A DNA stretch of 64,000 nucleotides from Glaciecola amylolytica. Lineage in GTDB: Bacteria; Bacteroidota; Bacteroidia; Flavobacteriales_D; Crocinitomicaceae. A program made the translations under genes and the position numbers. The stretch lies in assembly GCA_003856375.1 (NCBI GenBank), contig CP034120.1, positions 2,046,001 through 2,110,000 on the forward strand, given 5' to 3'. Under the pieces are notes generated by a model. It did no database searches. It saw only the letters and a program-made list of their open reading frames with translations, and had not been told where the DNA came from. Position 1 is the stretch's first letter. Every line of letters begins with the position of its first letter. Positions 17,258 to 27,006 of this stretch are shown here, in pieces.

Positions 17258-19624
17258 ATGAATCGTACTGCTATCCTTGGTTTTCGTTTGATTTTGATCT
17301 TCTTTTCAGGTCTATTCAGCATTGCAAATGCCCAAACTGCCTTTCCCTACGATACACGCAGCGACAGTATTTCCATTCAGCACTACAATGTTCAGCTGGA
17401 TCTTCGCGATTTCAGCACCTTCATCGTAAAAGGTCAAACAGAAATCATTTTCGAGCCTTTGGTCAATAATATTTCCGAAATCAAACTGGATTTGGTGGGA
17501 CTCACAATCGACAGTGTTCACGATGCCAACGGAGATTTACTTTCATTTACAGCAGCTTCTCTCGGTTACAAAATCAATCTGGGAGGAACATACAATACGG
17601 GAAACTCCACTTCAATAACCGTTTTCTATCACGGATCGACCGTTCATGATCCAACCTTCGGAGGATTTTACTTCAACAGCGCTTACGCCTACAATGTCGG
17701 AGTTTCACTCGATGACATTCCGCACAATTACGGTAAAACCTGGTTTCCGTGTTTCGATAATTTCACCACCAGATCTACCTACGATTTGTTTGTAACCACA
17801 CTTCCGAACCACAATGCATCCTGCGGCGGTGTTTTTCAATCTACGGTAGTCAATCCGGATTTATCAAAAACACACCACTGGAAAATCAATCAGACGATTC
17901 CTACTTACCTCGTTTCTGTTGCCGTATCAAACTACGTTTTCGTAAACGACACATTTACAGATTATCAAAACAATCCCGTTCCGGTGAAATTGGCTGCACG
18001 CGCTGCTGACACGACCAATATGAAGAATTCTTTCACGAATCTTGAAAGCGCTTTTGATATTTTCGAAGACAAATTCGGACCTTACCGCTGGGACAGAGTG
18101 GGCTATGTACTTGTTCCGATGACTGCCGGAGCAATGGAACACGCCATGAATATTGCTTATCCGCAAACGGCTGCAAACGGCGGTCTTTCCTGGCAATCCG
18201 TTATGGCACACGAGCTTTCTCATCATTGGTGGGGAAATCTGGTAACCTGCCGGACAGCAGAAGATATGTGGATCAACGAAGGAAGTGCGGTTTATTGCGA
18301 ATACGTTTTTACCGAAGAATTCTCCGGAAGAAGCGCTTACGAAGCTGCAGTTCGAAACGAACACAAAGATCTGATTCAAAATTGCCACATTACCGACGGA
18401 GGTTACTGGCCGCTTTCGGGAGTTCCGCAGGAACATACTTACGGAACAACGACCTACTCGAAAGGAGCCGATATCATTCATACGCTCAGGGCATATTTGG
18501 GAGATTCTTTATTTTTCAACGGTTTGTCTGAATTGCTGGAACAAAACAAATTTTCAGATATCGACGCAATCGAATACCGCGATGATCTGAGCGCAATTAC
18601 CGAAGTAGACCTCACTAATTATTTTGCAGACTGGATCTTTCAGGGAGGGTGGCCACATGTTTCCATCGACTCTTTAACTGTTGTTCAGAACGGAATCCAA
18701 TACGATGTGACAATTCACCTGAAACAAAAACTGGTCGGCAGAACAGCATACGGAAATCAAATTCCGGTGACACTGACCTTGCGTGATGACAGCTGGAATA
18801 CATTTGAAAAAACAATCTACTCATCCGGAATGAACAATACGGTGACGCTTACAGTTCCCTTTCCCCCAACAACAGGTTATCTGAATCGCGACGAGTTGAT
18901 CTCTCATGCAGTCACAGCCACATATTCTACCTTTCACACAACCGGAACTCAGACTTTGAGTCATTCCAACCTGACCTTGCAGATTCAAAACATCACAGAT
19001 TCTGCTTTTGTGGTGGTTGAACACAATTGGGCGGCTCCGGATCCTGTTCTGAACTGGACATCAGGATACCTGATTTCTCCGCAGCGTTATTGGCGGATTG
19101 ACGGAATATGGAATTCCGGATTCAGTACAAACGCAAGCTTCCGATACAGCGGTCAAACAAGTGGTCCGATTGGTTATCTCGATCATTTGCTGATCACGGG
19201 AGCTGAAGACAGCATTGTTCTTTTATATCGACCAAACCGTTCGGTAGATTGGTATGAATTTCCTACCTACACAAAAGCCATGGGGAATGTGAATGACAAA
19301 ACCGGAATGTTGAATGTGACCAATCTTCAAAAAGGAGAATATGCCATTGCATTAAAAGGACAGAATTTGGCATTGAATGAAAAAACGAAGGAAGCAGATG
19401 TAACACTTTATCCGAACCCAGCTTCCGGTTTCGTAACAATCGAAACGAATGTTGTTTCAGATCGGATGGTGGTTTGTGATGCCATGGGCAGATTGGTGGA
19501 TCAGCATTTGAAGCCCGGAACAAAAACAGGTTTCGCTACTACTTCCTGGGAAAAAGGAACGTATTGGGTTACCGGATACAATCAGGATAAGCCGGTGTTT
19601 CATAAGTTACTGATCGTACAGTAA
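17258..19624 (+). CDS. Secreted M1-family metallopeptidase with T9SS tail
   Basis: 788 residues with a signal peptide (hydrophobic LGFRLILIFFSGLFSIANA). The M1 catalytic block is present: GAMEHA (~residue 290, a variant of GAMEN), HELSHHWWG (HExxH, zinc ligands, ~317) and NEG with the third ligand about 20 residues on (~341). The expected aminopeptidase beta-domain precedes these. The large C-terminal helical domain of classical aminopeptidase N is replaced by beta-rich sequence. The end (~716-788: LYPNPASGFVTIET to VFHKLLIVQ) is a type A T9SS sorting domain. The enzyme should therefore act outside the cell or on its surface. It would degrade peptides as a zinc exopeptidase. It is separated by 76 bases from the sensor kinase that follows. 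Confidence 0.9.
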   Translation: MNRTAILGFRLILIFFSGLFSIANAQTAFPYDTRSDSISIQHYNVQLDLRDFSTFIVKGQTEIIFEPLVNNISEIKLDLVGLTIDSVHDANGDLLSFTAASLGYKINLGGTYNTGNSTSITVFYHGSTVHDPTFGGFYFNSAYAYNVGVSLDDIPHNYGKTWFPCFDNFTTRSTYDLFVTTLPNHNASCGGVFQSTVVNPDLSKTHHWKINQTIPTYLVSVAVSNYVFVNDTFTDYQNNPVPVKLAARAADTTNMKNSFTNLESAFDIFEDKFGPYRWDRVGYVLVPMTAGAMEHAMNIAYPQTAANGGLSWQSVMAHELSHHWWGNLVTCRTAEDMWINEGSAVYCEYVFTEEFSGRSAYEAAVRNEHKDLIQNCHITDGGYWPLSGVPQEHTYGTTTYSKGADIIHTLRAYLGDSLFFNGLSELLEQNKFSDIDAIEYRDDLSAITEVDLTNYFADWIFQGGWPHVSIDSLTVVQNGIQYDVTIHLKQKLVGRTAYGNQIPVTLTLRDDSWNTFEKTIYSSGMNNTVTLTVPFPPTTGYLNRDELISHAVTATYSTFHTTGTQTLSHSNLTLQIQNITDSAFVVVEHNWAAPDPVLNWTSGYLISPQRYWRIDGIWNSGFSTNASFRYSGQTSGPIGYLDHLLITGAEDSIVLLYRPNRSVDWYEFPTYTKAMGNVNDKTGMLNVTNLQKGEYAIALKGQNLALNEKTKEADVTLYPNPASGFVTIETNVVSDRMVVCDAMGRLVDQHLKPGTKTGFATTSWEKGTYWVTGYNQDKPVFHKLLIVQ

Positions 19625-19700
19625 ATTGCATATAAGAAAGATATTACAAACAATAATGGTAATGAATACGTGTCTGACCGGCATTCATCATTTCACCAGA

Positions 19701-22577
19701 ATGTTCATTTCAACCGCAGGAAAAATACAATTATTGCTGCTTCTGCTGTGCTTTGGTTTTCAAGCTAAGGCACAACAACCCGCTTCTTTTCAGCTAGGTG
19801 AAAATCAATTTCGCGGAATCCAGATTTACGATGTGATTCAGGACAAATTGTTCAATTACTGGTTCGCGACCAATGAAGGCATTTACTGTTTCAACGGCGT
19901 GACATACGAACAGATTGTCTGCCGCAACGCCAAAAGCAGTTCGGCTTTTAATTTCCTGATGGATAAAAGCGGGACGATTTATTGCCACAACCTGAATAAT
20001 CAGATCTTCAAGATCAAAAACAGAAAATGTTATCTGTTTTACGAACTGACCGAAGAAGAAGGAAGCGCCGACATTAGTCTGGCACTCGATCCATCGGAAA
20101 ACCTGCTGGTTGCTTCAAGAAAGATCATTGTATTGAACAAATCCGGGAAAGTACTGTCGCGAAAAATGGTTTCGAAGCGCTATATCGGTCCGCCTTTTGT
20201 GACGGATGCAGGATCTGTGATTTATCACCTGAATAACACAGATTCACTACTGATCTACGCCAATGGGCTTTTCACAATCAAACAACTCACATTGAACGGA
20301 AAACACTTTGTACCAACAAGTGTCTTGAAATCGTTTAAATCCAACAACAGACAATTTTTCATTGACCTCAAAGCAAAAAAATTGTACCGCTTCGATCCCA
20401 CCACCTTTCGTTTGTACAAACTCCCTGATGACAGCACTTTCATGCGGAGTGAAGCTCTGCGCATCTATGAAACTTCTCACGGATTCTGGGTTGCGGGTTC
20501 ACTTCCGGGAATCTGTTTTTTCAGTTCGAAAACATTCGTTTCCAAAGGAGTGTTCTTCCCCTCCCGATTCATTTCCGATGTTTTCGAAGACGCCGAAGGA
20601 AATGTATTGCTCAGCACCTTCGACAAAGGAATCCTTGTAATTCCGGACATGAACATTCCGGATGTCATTCACCGGTCTGAAAATGATCCCGTCACTTCCC
20701 TGTATTCCGATGAATCCGGCGGGCTGATTATGGGAACATCTCAAGGAAAACTCTTGTGTTATTCCAACGCGAAACTATCTGTGCTTCGCTCTACCGGAAA
20801 ACGACCTATTGAATCAATAACCGGTTTTTCCAACCAATCATTGTACATTTTTGATGATGGTCATATACGCTCCTATAACCGACTCACGGGAATCACAACC
20901 GACATTGCCGAAGCATCATTGAAAGATGCAGCATTTATTTCTAAAAACCATTACTATCTTGGTACAAACCTCGGAGTTCTTGAAGTTCACTTTCGCAACA
21001 AAACCGCAGAGGTAAATCGGTTTGAACAATGTAAAAGTCGTGTTCATTTGATGGAATACGACTCTGTGCATCACTTACTCTACATATCCACCGCACTTGG
21101 AATGATTACCCTGGATGATTCGCAAAAATGCAGGTCTTTACGTTATCGCGGAAAAGAACTTTTCCCCAATGGAATTCACGTATATAATGGGTTGGCTTAT
21201 CTCAGTTCGAAAGATGAAGGCATCCTGATCTTCAAAAACGGGAAGTTTATCCGCCGGATTATTCCACGCGTCAATCACAAGCAGATTACTGTTAAAAAAC
21301 TGATGGTTTACAGCAATACCCTGCTTGCCAACACCGGAATTGGTTTTTTCCAGTTCGATCTCAATGGAAAGCTGTTACGCTCCATCAGTTCAACGTATGG
21401 TTTTTCTTCCAATCGGGTGATTGACTTCGTTTTCCACCACGGAAAGCTTTGGGTCAGTCATTCCGGAGGCGTGCAGCAGATTGATCCTGAATACCGTTAT
21501 CCCAACCGAAACATTTCCGGACTTAGAATTGACAAAGTACTGGTCAACGACCGGGAAATAAATCGTTCTGGAAACCTTGTTTTTTCTCCTGACCAGCGCA
21601 AATTTCAGTTTTTAGTCTCCTCTTCCACTCTTCGCAATCGCGAAACGATGGAATTCCATTACCGGCTTTTGGGTGCTGAAAAACGATGGAATATTGCCGA
21701 TCAAAACACACGGCAGCTTACCTACAACGCACTAGCTCCCGGAAAATACACTTTTCAAATCCGGATTAAAAATCAGGAAGGTTTCAGTGAAACGCGCTCA
21801 CTGACCTTTACCATTACTTCTCCACTATACATGCGATGGTGGTTTATAACCTTGGCTGCGATGATACTGGCCGGAGCAATTCTTTTCAGTTACCGCTGGC
21901 AATTAGCCATTCAACGGCGCAAAGCAGAACGCATCAACGAATTGAATGCATCAAAACTCACCGCCATTCAATCACAGATGAATCCGCATTTCATTTTTAA
22001 TTCGCTGAATTCCATACAGGATCTGATTTTGAAAGGTGATGTAGAGCATTCGTATTCCTATATCACCACGTTTTCCAATCTGGTAAGGCGAACACTGAAC
22101 TATTCGGAAAAGGACTTCATTGATTTCGATCAGGAATTGAAGCTATTGGAACTGTACCTTTCTCTGGAAAAACTCCGCTTTAAAAAAGAGTTCGATTACA
22201 GTATTCACATTGATCAGGTAGAAGATGATGTGATGATTCCTCCCTTGTTGATTCAACCGTTTGTCGAAAATGCATTGGTTCATGGTTTACTCCACAAAGA
22301 AGGAGAAAAACGACTTTCTATTTCATTCCGGATGGAAGATGTTCTCCTGTGTATCATTGAAGACAATGGAATTGGTCGTGAAGCAGCCGGTAAAATCAGG
22401 CAGCGGCAACGTTCAGATCACGAATCGTTCTCCGGAAAAGCCATACAGCGCAGGTTTGAAATTTTAAGTGGTGTTTTCGGCGGAAAGTTTGGTTATGACT
22501 ACGAAGACCTGAATGATGGTGATCAATCCTCCGGAACACGTGTGATCATAAGAATCCCTGTTAAACAACAATATTGA
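19701..22577 (+). CDS. Propeller-type sensor histidine kinase, LytS class
   Basis: 958 residues from ATG 19701, which begins a signal peptide (MFISTAGKIQLLLLLLCF to AKAQ). The frame is open upstream to 19626, and ATG 19662 is also possible. The periplasmic part is a two-component regulator propeller (for example NYWFATNEGIYCFNG) ending in a Y_Y_Y-type beta domain (EFHYRLLGAEKRWN). A transmembrane helix lies near 711-733. The cytoplasmic kinase has the LytS/YehU-type motif MNPHFIFNSLNSIQ (phospho-acceptor His) and an HATPase with LIQPFVENALVHG and EDNGIGR. It has no receiver or DNA-binding domain of its own; the LytTR regulator 75 bases downstream is its natural partner. Confidence 0.93.
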   Translation: MFISTAGKIQLLLLLLCFGFQAKAQQPASFQLGENQFRGIQIYDVIQDKLFNYWFATNEGIYCFNGVTYEQIVCRNAKSSSAFNFLMDKSGTIYCHNLNNQIFKIKNRKCYLFYELTEEEGSADISLALDPSENLLVASRKIIVLNKSGKVLSRKMVSKRYIGPPFVTDAGSVIYHLNNTDSLLIYANGLFTIKQLTLNGKHFVPTSVLKSFKSNNRQFFIDLKAKKLYRFDPTTFRLYKLPDDSTFMRSEALRIYETSHGFWVAGSLPGICFFSSKTFVSKGVFFPSRFISDVFEDAEGNVLLSTFDKGILVIPDMNIPDVIHRSENDPVTSLYSDESGGLIMGTSQGKLLCYSNAKLSVLRSTGKRPIESITGFSNQSLYIFDDGHIRSYNRLTGITTDIAEASLKDAAFISKNHYYLGTNLGVLEVHFRNKTAEVNRFEQCKSRVHLMEYDSVHHLLYISTALGMITLDDSQKCRSLRYRGKELFPNGIHVYNGLAYLSSKDEGILIFKNGKFIRRIIPRVNHKQITVKKLMVYSNTLLANTGIGFFQFDLNGKLLRSISSTYGFSSNRVIDFVFHHGKLWVSHSGGVQQIDPEYRYPNRNISGLRIDKVLVNDREINRSGNLVFSPDQRKFQFLVSSSTLRNRETMEFHYRLLGAEKRWNIADQNTRQLTYNALAPGKYTFQIRIKNQEGFSETRSLTFTITSPLYMRWWFITLAAMILAGAILFSYRWQLAIQRRKAERINELNASKLTAIQSQMNPHFIFNSLNSIQDLILKGDVEHSYSYITTFSNLVRRTLNYSEKDFIDFDQELKLLELYLSLEKLRFKKEFDYSIHIDQVEDDVMIPPLLIQPFVENALVHGLLHKEGEKRLSISFRMEDVLLCIIEDNGIGREAAGKIRQRQRSDHESFSGKAIQRRFEILSGVFGGKFGYDYEDLNDGDQSSGTRVIIRIPVKQQY

Positions 22578-22652
22578 TCCGTTTGTAAACAAAACGGCAA
22601 CTTTTATGAAGAACACAAGTAAGTTAATCAATTGCTTTGCATCTTTACACTA

Positions 22653-23396
22653 GTGAAACGAATAAGAGCCATACTAGTAGACGATGAAGAAAGTGCAAGG
22701 GATGTACTTGAAAATCTCCTGTTGCGTTTCTGTCCGGATGTAGAGCTGTTGAAAAAATGCGAGAACATCCCGCAAGCCGTTGAAATCATCAAAGAACTTC
22801 AGCCTGATCTCGTTTTCCTAGATATCGAAATGCCGCAGTACGCAGGTTTTGAGATTGCACGTTTTTTTGATGAACTACCTTTTCACATCATTTTTGTAAC
22901 TGCTTACGATCGCTATGCGATTCGGGCCTTCGACCTTGCAGCGATTGACTATCTGTTAAAACCGGTTGATATTCCACGATTGAAACTAGCAGTGGAGCGT
23001 GCACATCAACGCGTTGATAGCGAAAAACAGACACAACAAATTGCTTCCTTGAAAGAGAACATGGAGAGTCAATCAGTAAGTAACATCATTGTAAGTGATA
23101 AAAATCAGCAACACCTCATTCCTACTTCCGGGTTGATTGCCATCGAAGCACAGGAATCCTACTGCATTTTGCATACTACTGACAAAACCTATCTTGCAAG
23201 TAAAAACCTGAAGCATTTCGAAACAATTCTGGAAAGTTCTACCGATTTTTTCCGCGTGCATAAATCCTGGATCATCAATAAAAAGCATCTGAAACATTAC
23301 TCCAAATCGGAGCTCAGCATTCACATGAGCAATGGCATTGTTACCCGTTTATCCAAATACAAAAAAGCGGAATTCGAAGCTGCTATTCTTTCCTGA
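22653..23396 (+). CDS. LytTR-family response regulator
   Basis: 247 residues from GTG 22653 (VKRIRAILVDDEES); the longer TTG frame from 22632 adds seven residues of unlikely coding sequence. The receiver domain has VDDEES, VFLDIEMP (phospho-acceptor Asp) and YLLKPVD. The C-terminal LytTR DNA-binding domain runs from about 140 (LIAIEAQESYCILHTTD, FFRVHKSWIINKKHL, LSKYKKAEFE). Directly downstream of the LytS-type kinase, it forms a classical pair with it. Targets cannot be identified here. Residues from the receiver that contact the kinase are intact. Confidence 0.93.
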   Translation: MKRIRAILVDDEESARDVLENLLLRFCPDVELLKKCENIPQAVEIIKELQPDLVFLDIEMPQYAGFEIARFFDELPFHIIFVTAYDRYAIRAFDLAAIDYLLKPVDIPRLKLAVERAHQRVDSEKQTQQIASLKENMESQSVSNIIVSDKNQQHLIPTSGLIAIEAQESYCILHTTDKTYLASKNLKHFETILESSTDFFRVHKSWIINKKHLKHYSKSELSIHMSNGIVTRLSKYKKAEFEAAILS

Positions 23397-23833
23397 TTTT
23401 TCAGGTTATTCTGCCTATACCTGAAAAAGAAATGAAGAGAGTGAAAGTGAGTTGAGTGTTTGAAAACACGTATCGGTGGTGGCGTGATTCCGGTTTAAAT
23501 ATTAACTAATATCTTAGGTTTAACAATGTAAAAATCGATCAAATTTGCAATATCGCAATATTACGAACCGACTTAAAGTTAAACACTACACAAACAACAA
23601 TAATAAATTGATTATCAATAATTAGCAAGATAAATCATCTCCATTACCAACCCCACCAAAACCCAAACACCCCTTAACTCAACACATCTTCTATATCCTT
23701 CTGCACAACACATTTTCGTATCCCACATTCCGGAATTACACATCAAAATTTAGATCCGTCACTTGGTTTCAGACACGTTTATTTCCTTCAGTTAGACGGA
23801 ATTAAACTACTTTTGTATTCAGAAAAACAACAG
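23397..23833. other. Intergenic AT-rich region with dispersed repeat copy
   Basis: 437 bases without a credible gene. It holds copy A of the 86-bp element (23540-23625), a C-rich, G-poor stretch (23640-23760), and TACTTTTG (23808-23815), which fits TAnnTTTG for the AraC gene. Confidence 0.6.
23540..23625. repeat. 86-bp dispersed AT-rich repeat, copy A
   Basis: It contains CAAATTTGCAATATCGCAAT followed by ATTACGAACC, and further on CTACACAAACAA and GATTATCAA. The same order occurs at 61478-61560. The core CGCAATATTACG (23554-23565) also occurs in reverse at 35942-35953. Confidence 0.7.
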
Positions 23834-24610
23834 ATGTATCAAACGATAAGTCCTCCCAATCATCTTAAAAACTATATCCAATACTTTTGGGAGGGAAAAG
23901 TGGAACTTGACGGAAAGTCGTTTTTCACCAATACGGCCACTGCGGCAAGTTGTCCTGTCTGGATATTCTATTTGAAGGGAGAATTTATTTCTGATAATAC
24001 GAAGTTGAAAAACACCTCCTTGTTTTACGGACAAACCAATCGTTACGGAGATTATTCTGCTTTTCAGGATGCACAGATTTTTGGAGTTCAGTTTCATCCT
24101 TACGCTTTGTCTTACCTGTTTTCGATCCCCACTGTTGAACTAACCAATTCCGTATTGGATGTTCAAACCCTTCTTGGAAAAGAAGGAAAAGAAATTGAAG
24201 AACAATTGTTTTTAGCTGAAACGATTGAAGAAAGAGCACGTTTGATTTCTACTTATTTCGAATCAAAATTGAGCGGAATTTCCGAAAAAGATCAAACGAT
24301 CATCACGGCCATTGAAACGGTGAATCAATCAGGAAGCAACCTCAACATGGATCTTTTGGCCAAAGAAACGTACTTGTCTCAGCGACAATTTGAGCGCAGA
24401 TTCAAAGAATTGTCGGGCTTCTCTCCCATTTCCTATTCCCGCATTGTGCGTTTCGAAAAAGCATTGAACAGCCTGATCACAAATCAACAACTCACTGATA
24501 TCCCATTTGCCCATGGTTATTATGATCAGGCGCATTTCAACAATGATTTTAAATCATTTACGGGCTATAACCCGAAGAAATACCTGCAGGTAAACGAGTT
24601 GGTCATCTGA
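23834..24610 (+). CDS. AraC-family transcriptional regulator
   Basis: 258 residues from ATG 23834 (MYQTISPPNHLKNYIQYFW); seven upstream codons are in frame but lie in the promoter. The N-terminal ~150 residues are of the DUF6597-like type that begins with the P-HLKNYIQYFW motif. The C-terminal AraC HTH (~165-255) has ETYLSQRQFERRFKELSGFSP and FAHGYYDQAHFNNDFKSFTGYNP. The UvrA-like gene follows after 76 bases and has its own -7 element, so regulator and repair gene may be linked in function. The effector is unknown. Confidence 0.88.
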   Translation: MYQTISPPNHLKNYIQYFWEGKVELDGKSFFTNTATAASCPVWIFYLKGEFISDNTKLKNTSLFYGQTNRYGDYSAFQDAQIFGVQFHPYALSYLFSIPTVELTNSVLDVQTLLGKEGKEIEEQLFLAETIEERARLISTYFESKLSGISEKDQTIITAIETVNQSGSNLNMDLLAKETYLSQRQFERRFKELSGFSPISYSRIVRFEKALNSLITNQQLTDIPFAHGYYDQAHFNNDFKSFTGYNPKKYLQVNELVI

Positions 24611-24656
24611 TCTTTTTTATGTCGAATATTTCCAATTTTTAATCGGCAGCCATTCC

Positions 24657-24664
24657 TATTTTTG
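24657..24664 (+). promoter_or_regulatory. -7 element (TATTTTTG) for the UvrA-like gene
   Basis: It matches TAnnTTTG and lies 22 bases before ATG 24687, which implies a very short leader. A clear TTTG at -33 is not present. Confidence 0.45.
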
Positions 24665-24686
24665 CATTTCAAAAATTCTATTTTCA

Positions 24687-26948
24687 ATGACAGACGACTT
24701 CATTCTCATTCAAGGTGCCAAAGAAAACAACCTGAAAAACGTTTCCTTACAGATCCCCAAAAACAAAATAACTGTTTTCACAGGTGTTTCCGGATCCGGT
24801 AAATCATCCTTGGTTTTTGATACGATCGCAACGGAAACCCAAAGACAATTGAACGAAACCTACTCTGCTTTCATTCGGAATTTCTTGCCGAAATACAGCA
24901 AGCCGGATGTTGAACTGATCGAAAACCTGTCTGTTTCCATTGTTGTAGATCAAAAGCCTCTGGGCGGTAATTCGCGTTCCACTTTAGGCACCATTACCGA
25001 TATTTACAGCTCTTTGCGTCTTTTGTATGCAAAAGCAGGATTGCCCCATATTGGTTCGGCTCATCTGTTTTCATTTAACGATGCAGCAGGAATGTGTCCG
25101 GATTGTCAGGGAATCGGTGTCAGCAGCATAGTGGATTTGGAAACGGTTTTTGACAAGACCAAATCGCTCAATGAAGGTGCTATTTTACTGCCAACTTTCA
25201 AAGTTGATGCAATTGACTGGAAAATTCTCACACATCCGGGCTACTTTGATTTGAACAAAAAACTGTCTGAATACTCAGCCGAAGAATGGGACTTGCTCGT
25301 AAATGGCAACGGCGGTGTGAAAATAGCCATGGACAGCGGATGGGCAGCCGGAATGAATGTGAAATTCGAAGGAGTCGTTGAGAAATTTGCGCGGAGATAC
25401 ATCGGTACCGAAATTTCTGAAAAGAATAAGGCGAAAATCGCCAAATACATGACCCGCGGAATTTGTCAAAGCTGTCAGGGTGCGCGATTGAATCCGGTGG
25501 TTTTGAGCTCCAAAGTACAAGGATATTCGATTGCTGAAATGACAGCCATGGAAGTATCTATGCTGAAGGGAATCATCGATTCTATTCAGGATGAAAAGGT
25601 TGAACCGATTACACAATCTATTTCCCTCCAGCTCGACCATCTGATTTCCATGGGATTGGATTACATCAGTCTGAACAGGGAAACCACAACCCTTTCCGGA
25701 GGTGAATCTCAGCGGATAAAAATGGTGAAATACCTGAACAGCAGTTTGACAGGAATGATTTATATTTTCGATGAACCAAGTATCGGTTTACACCCGCGGG
25801 ATGTTGTGAGATTAAATACTTTGCTCCAAAAACTGCGGGATAAAGGAAATACCATTTTGGTGGTGGAACACGATCCGGACGTGATCAAAATTGCCGATAA
25901 CATTGTTGATGTTGGCCCTTTTGCCGGAAACAAAGGCGGAGAAATTGTGTATCAGGGAAGTCTCGAAAACCTGCTTCAAAGCGATACTTTGACAGGAAAA
26001 TACTTAAACCATGCTTTTGAATTAAAAAAATCAAGCAGAAAAACTGCCGGACATTATTCCCTGAAGAATGTTAAACACAACAACCTGAAAAATGTCAGTG
26101 TTGAAATTCCCAAAAACGTGCTCACAGTCGTAACCGGTGTTGCAGGTTCAGGAAAAAGCAGTTTGATTAACAAAGCATTTTTGAAGGAATATCCGGATGC
26201 TATTGTGATTAATCAGGATGCTGTTAGCGCGAATGTGAGATCCAATCCGGCAACTTACAGCGGCATCATGGATGAAATCAGAACGCTCTTCGCCAAAAAC
26301 AACAAGGTGCAACCCGCTTATTTCAGCCCGAATTCCAAAAGCGGCGGAGCTTGCTCCAATTGCCAGGGCTTAGGCTTTGTTTCTACGGATTTAGCTTATC
26401 TCGATTCTGTGAAATCCGTTTGTGAAATCTGTGAAGGAAAACGTTTTACGGACGAAACACTGACCTACTTACTGGATGGCAAAGCAATCAATGAAGTATT
26501 GGATATGACTTTCAACGAAGCCTTGCTCTTTTTCAAAACACCAGGTTTGCAAAAGATTCTTCAAAGTTTGGTCGATGTAGGAATCGGATATCTGACACTT
26601 GGACAACCCCTCAGCACGTTATCCGGTGGTGAATGTCAACGCATCAAGTTAGCGAAGGAACTTCATAAAAAAGGAAGTATTTATGTGATGGATGAACCGA
26701 CTACCGGTTTGCACATGTCCGACATCGAAAAAATTCTCGGCATTATGAACATGCTCGTAGACAAAGGAAATACGGTTATCGTCATTGAACACAATCTGGA
26801 TATCATTAAAAATGCAGATTGGATTATTGATATCGGGCCGGAAGGCGGAAAGAACGGTGGTGAAATTATTTTTGAAGGAACTCCCGCCGAAATTATTCAG
26901 TCTGAAAAGTCACTGACCGGAAAGTATTTAAAGGAATCCATCAATTAA
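24687..26948 (+). CDS. Short UvrA-like excinuclease ATPase (UvrA2 type)
   Basis: 753 residues, nearly 200 shorter than canonical UvrA (~940). Two ABC ATPase modules are intact: Walker A GVSGSGKSSL (~33-42) and GVAGSGKSSL (~481-490), and signature LSGGESQRIKM with DEPSIGLHPRD and LSGGECQRIKL with DEPTTGLHMSD. Zinc-type CxxC pairs are present (CPDCQGIG, CQSCQGARL, CSNCQGLGF, CEICEGKRF). The missing length falls in the first half, where UvrB-binding and DNA-inspection insertions sit in UvrA. It therefore belongs to the UvrA2-like group found beside regulators and resistance genes, not the housekeeping copy. Role is probably DNA-damage or drug tolerance; this is inference. Confidence 0.88.
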   Translation: MTDDFILIQGAKENNLKNVSLQIPKNKITVFTGVSGSGKSSLVFDTIATETQRQLNETYSAFIRNFLPKYSKPDVELIENLSVSIVVDQKPLGGNSRSTLGTITDIYSSLRLLYAKAGLPHIGSAHLFSFNDAAGMCPDCQGIGVSSIVDLETVFDKTKSLNEGAILLPTFKVDAIDWKILTHPGYFDLNKKLSEYSAEEWDLLVNGNGGVKIAMDSGWAAGMNVKFEGVVEKFARRYIGTEISEKNKAKIAKYMTRGICQSCQGARLNPVVLSSKVQGYSIAEMTAMEVSMLKGIIDSIQDEKVEPITQSISLQLDHLISMGLDYISLNRETTTLSGGESQRIKMVKYLNSSLTGMIYIFDEPSIGLHPRDVVRLNTLLQKLRDKGNTILVVEHDPDVIKIADNIVDVGPFAGNKGGEIVYQGSLENLLQSDTLTGKYLNHAFELKKSSRKTAGHYSLKNVKHNNLKNVSVEIPKNVLTVVTGVAGSGKSSLINKAFLKEYPDAIVINQDAVSANVRSNPATYSGIMDEIRTLFAKNNKVQPAYFSPNSKSGGACSNCQGLGFVSTDLAYLDSVKSVCEICEGKRFTDETLTYLLDGKAINEVLDMTFNEALLFFKTPGLQKILQSLVDVGIGYLTLGQPLSTLSGGECQRIKLAKELHKKGSIYVMDEPTTGLHMSDIEKILGIMNMLVDKGNTVIVIEHNLDIIKNADWIIDIGPEGGKNGGEIIFEGTPAEIIQSEKSLTGKYLKESIN

Positions 26949-26967
26949 ACGATAAAGGCATCAGAAA

Positions 26968-27000
26968 AGCGCTTGTTATACCAAACGTACAACAAGCGCT
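26968..27000. terminator. Bidirectional terminator
   Basis: A perfect 10-bp stem, AGCGCTTGTT (26968-26977) and AACAAGCGCT (26991-27000), between the convergent UvrA-like and M56-TonB genes. Confidence 0.85.
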
Positions 27001-27006
27001 GCTTTA

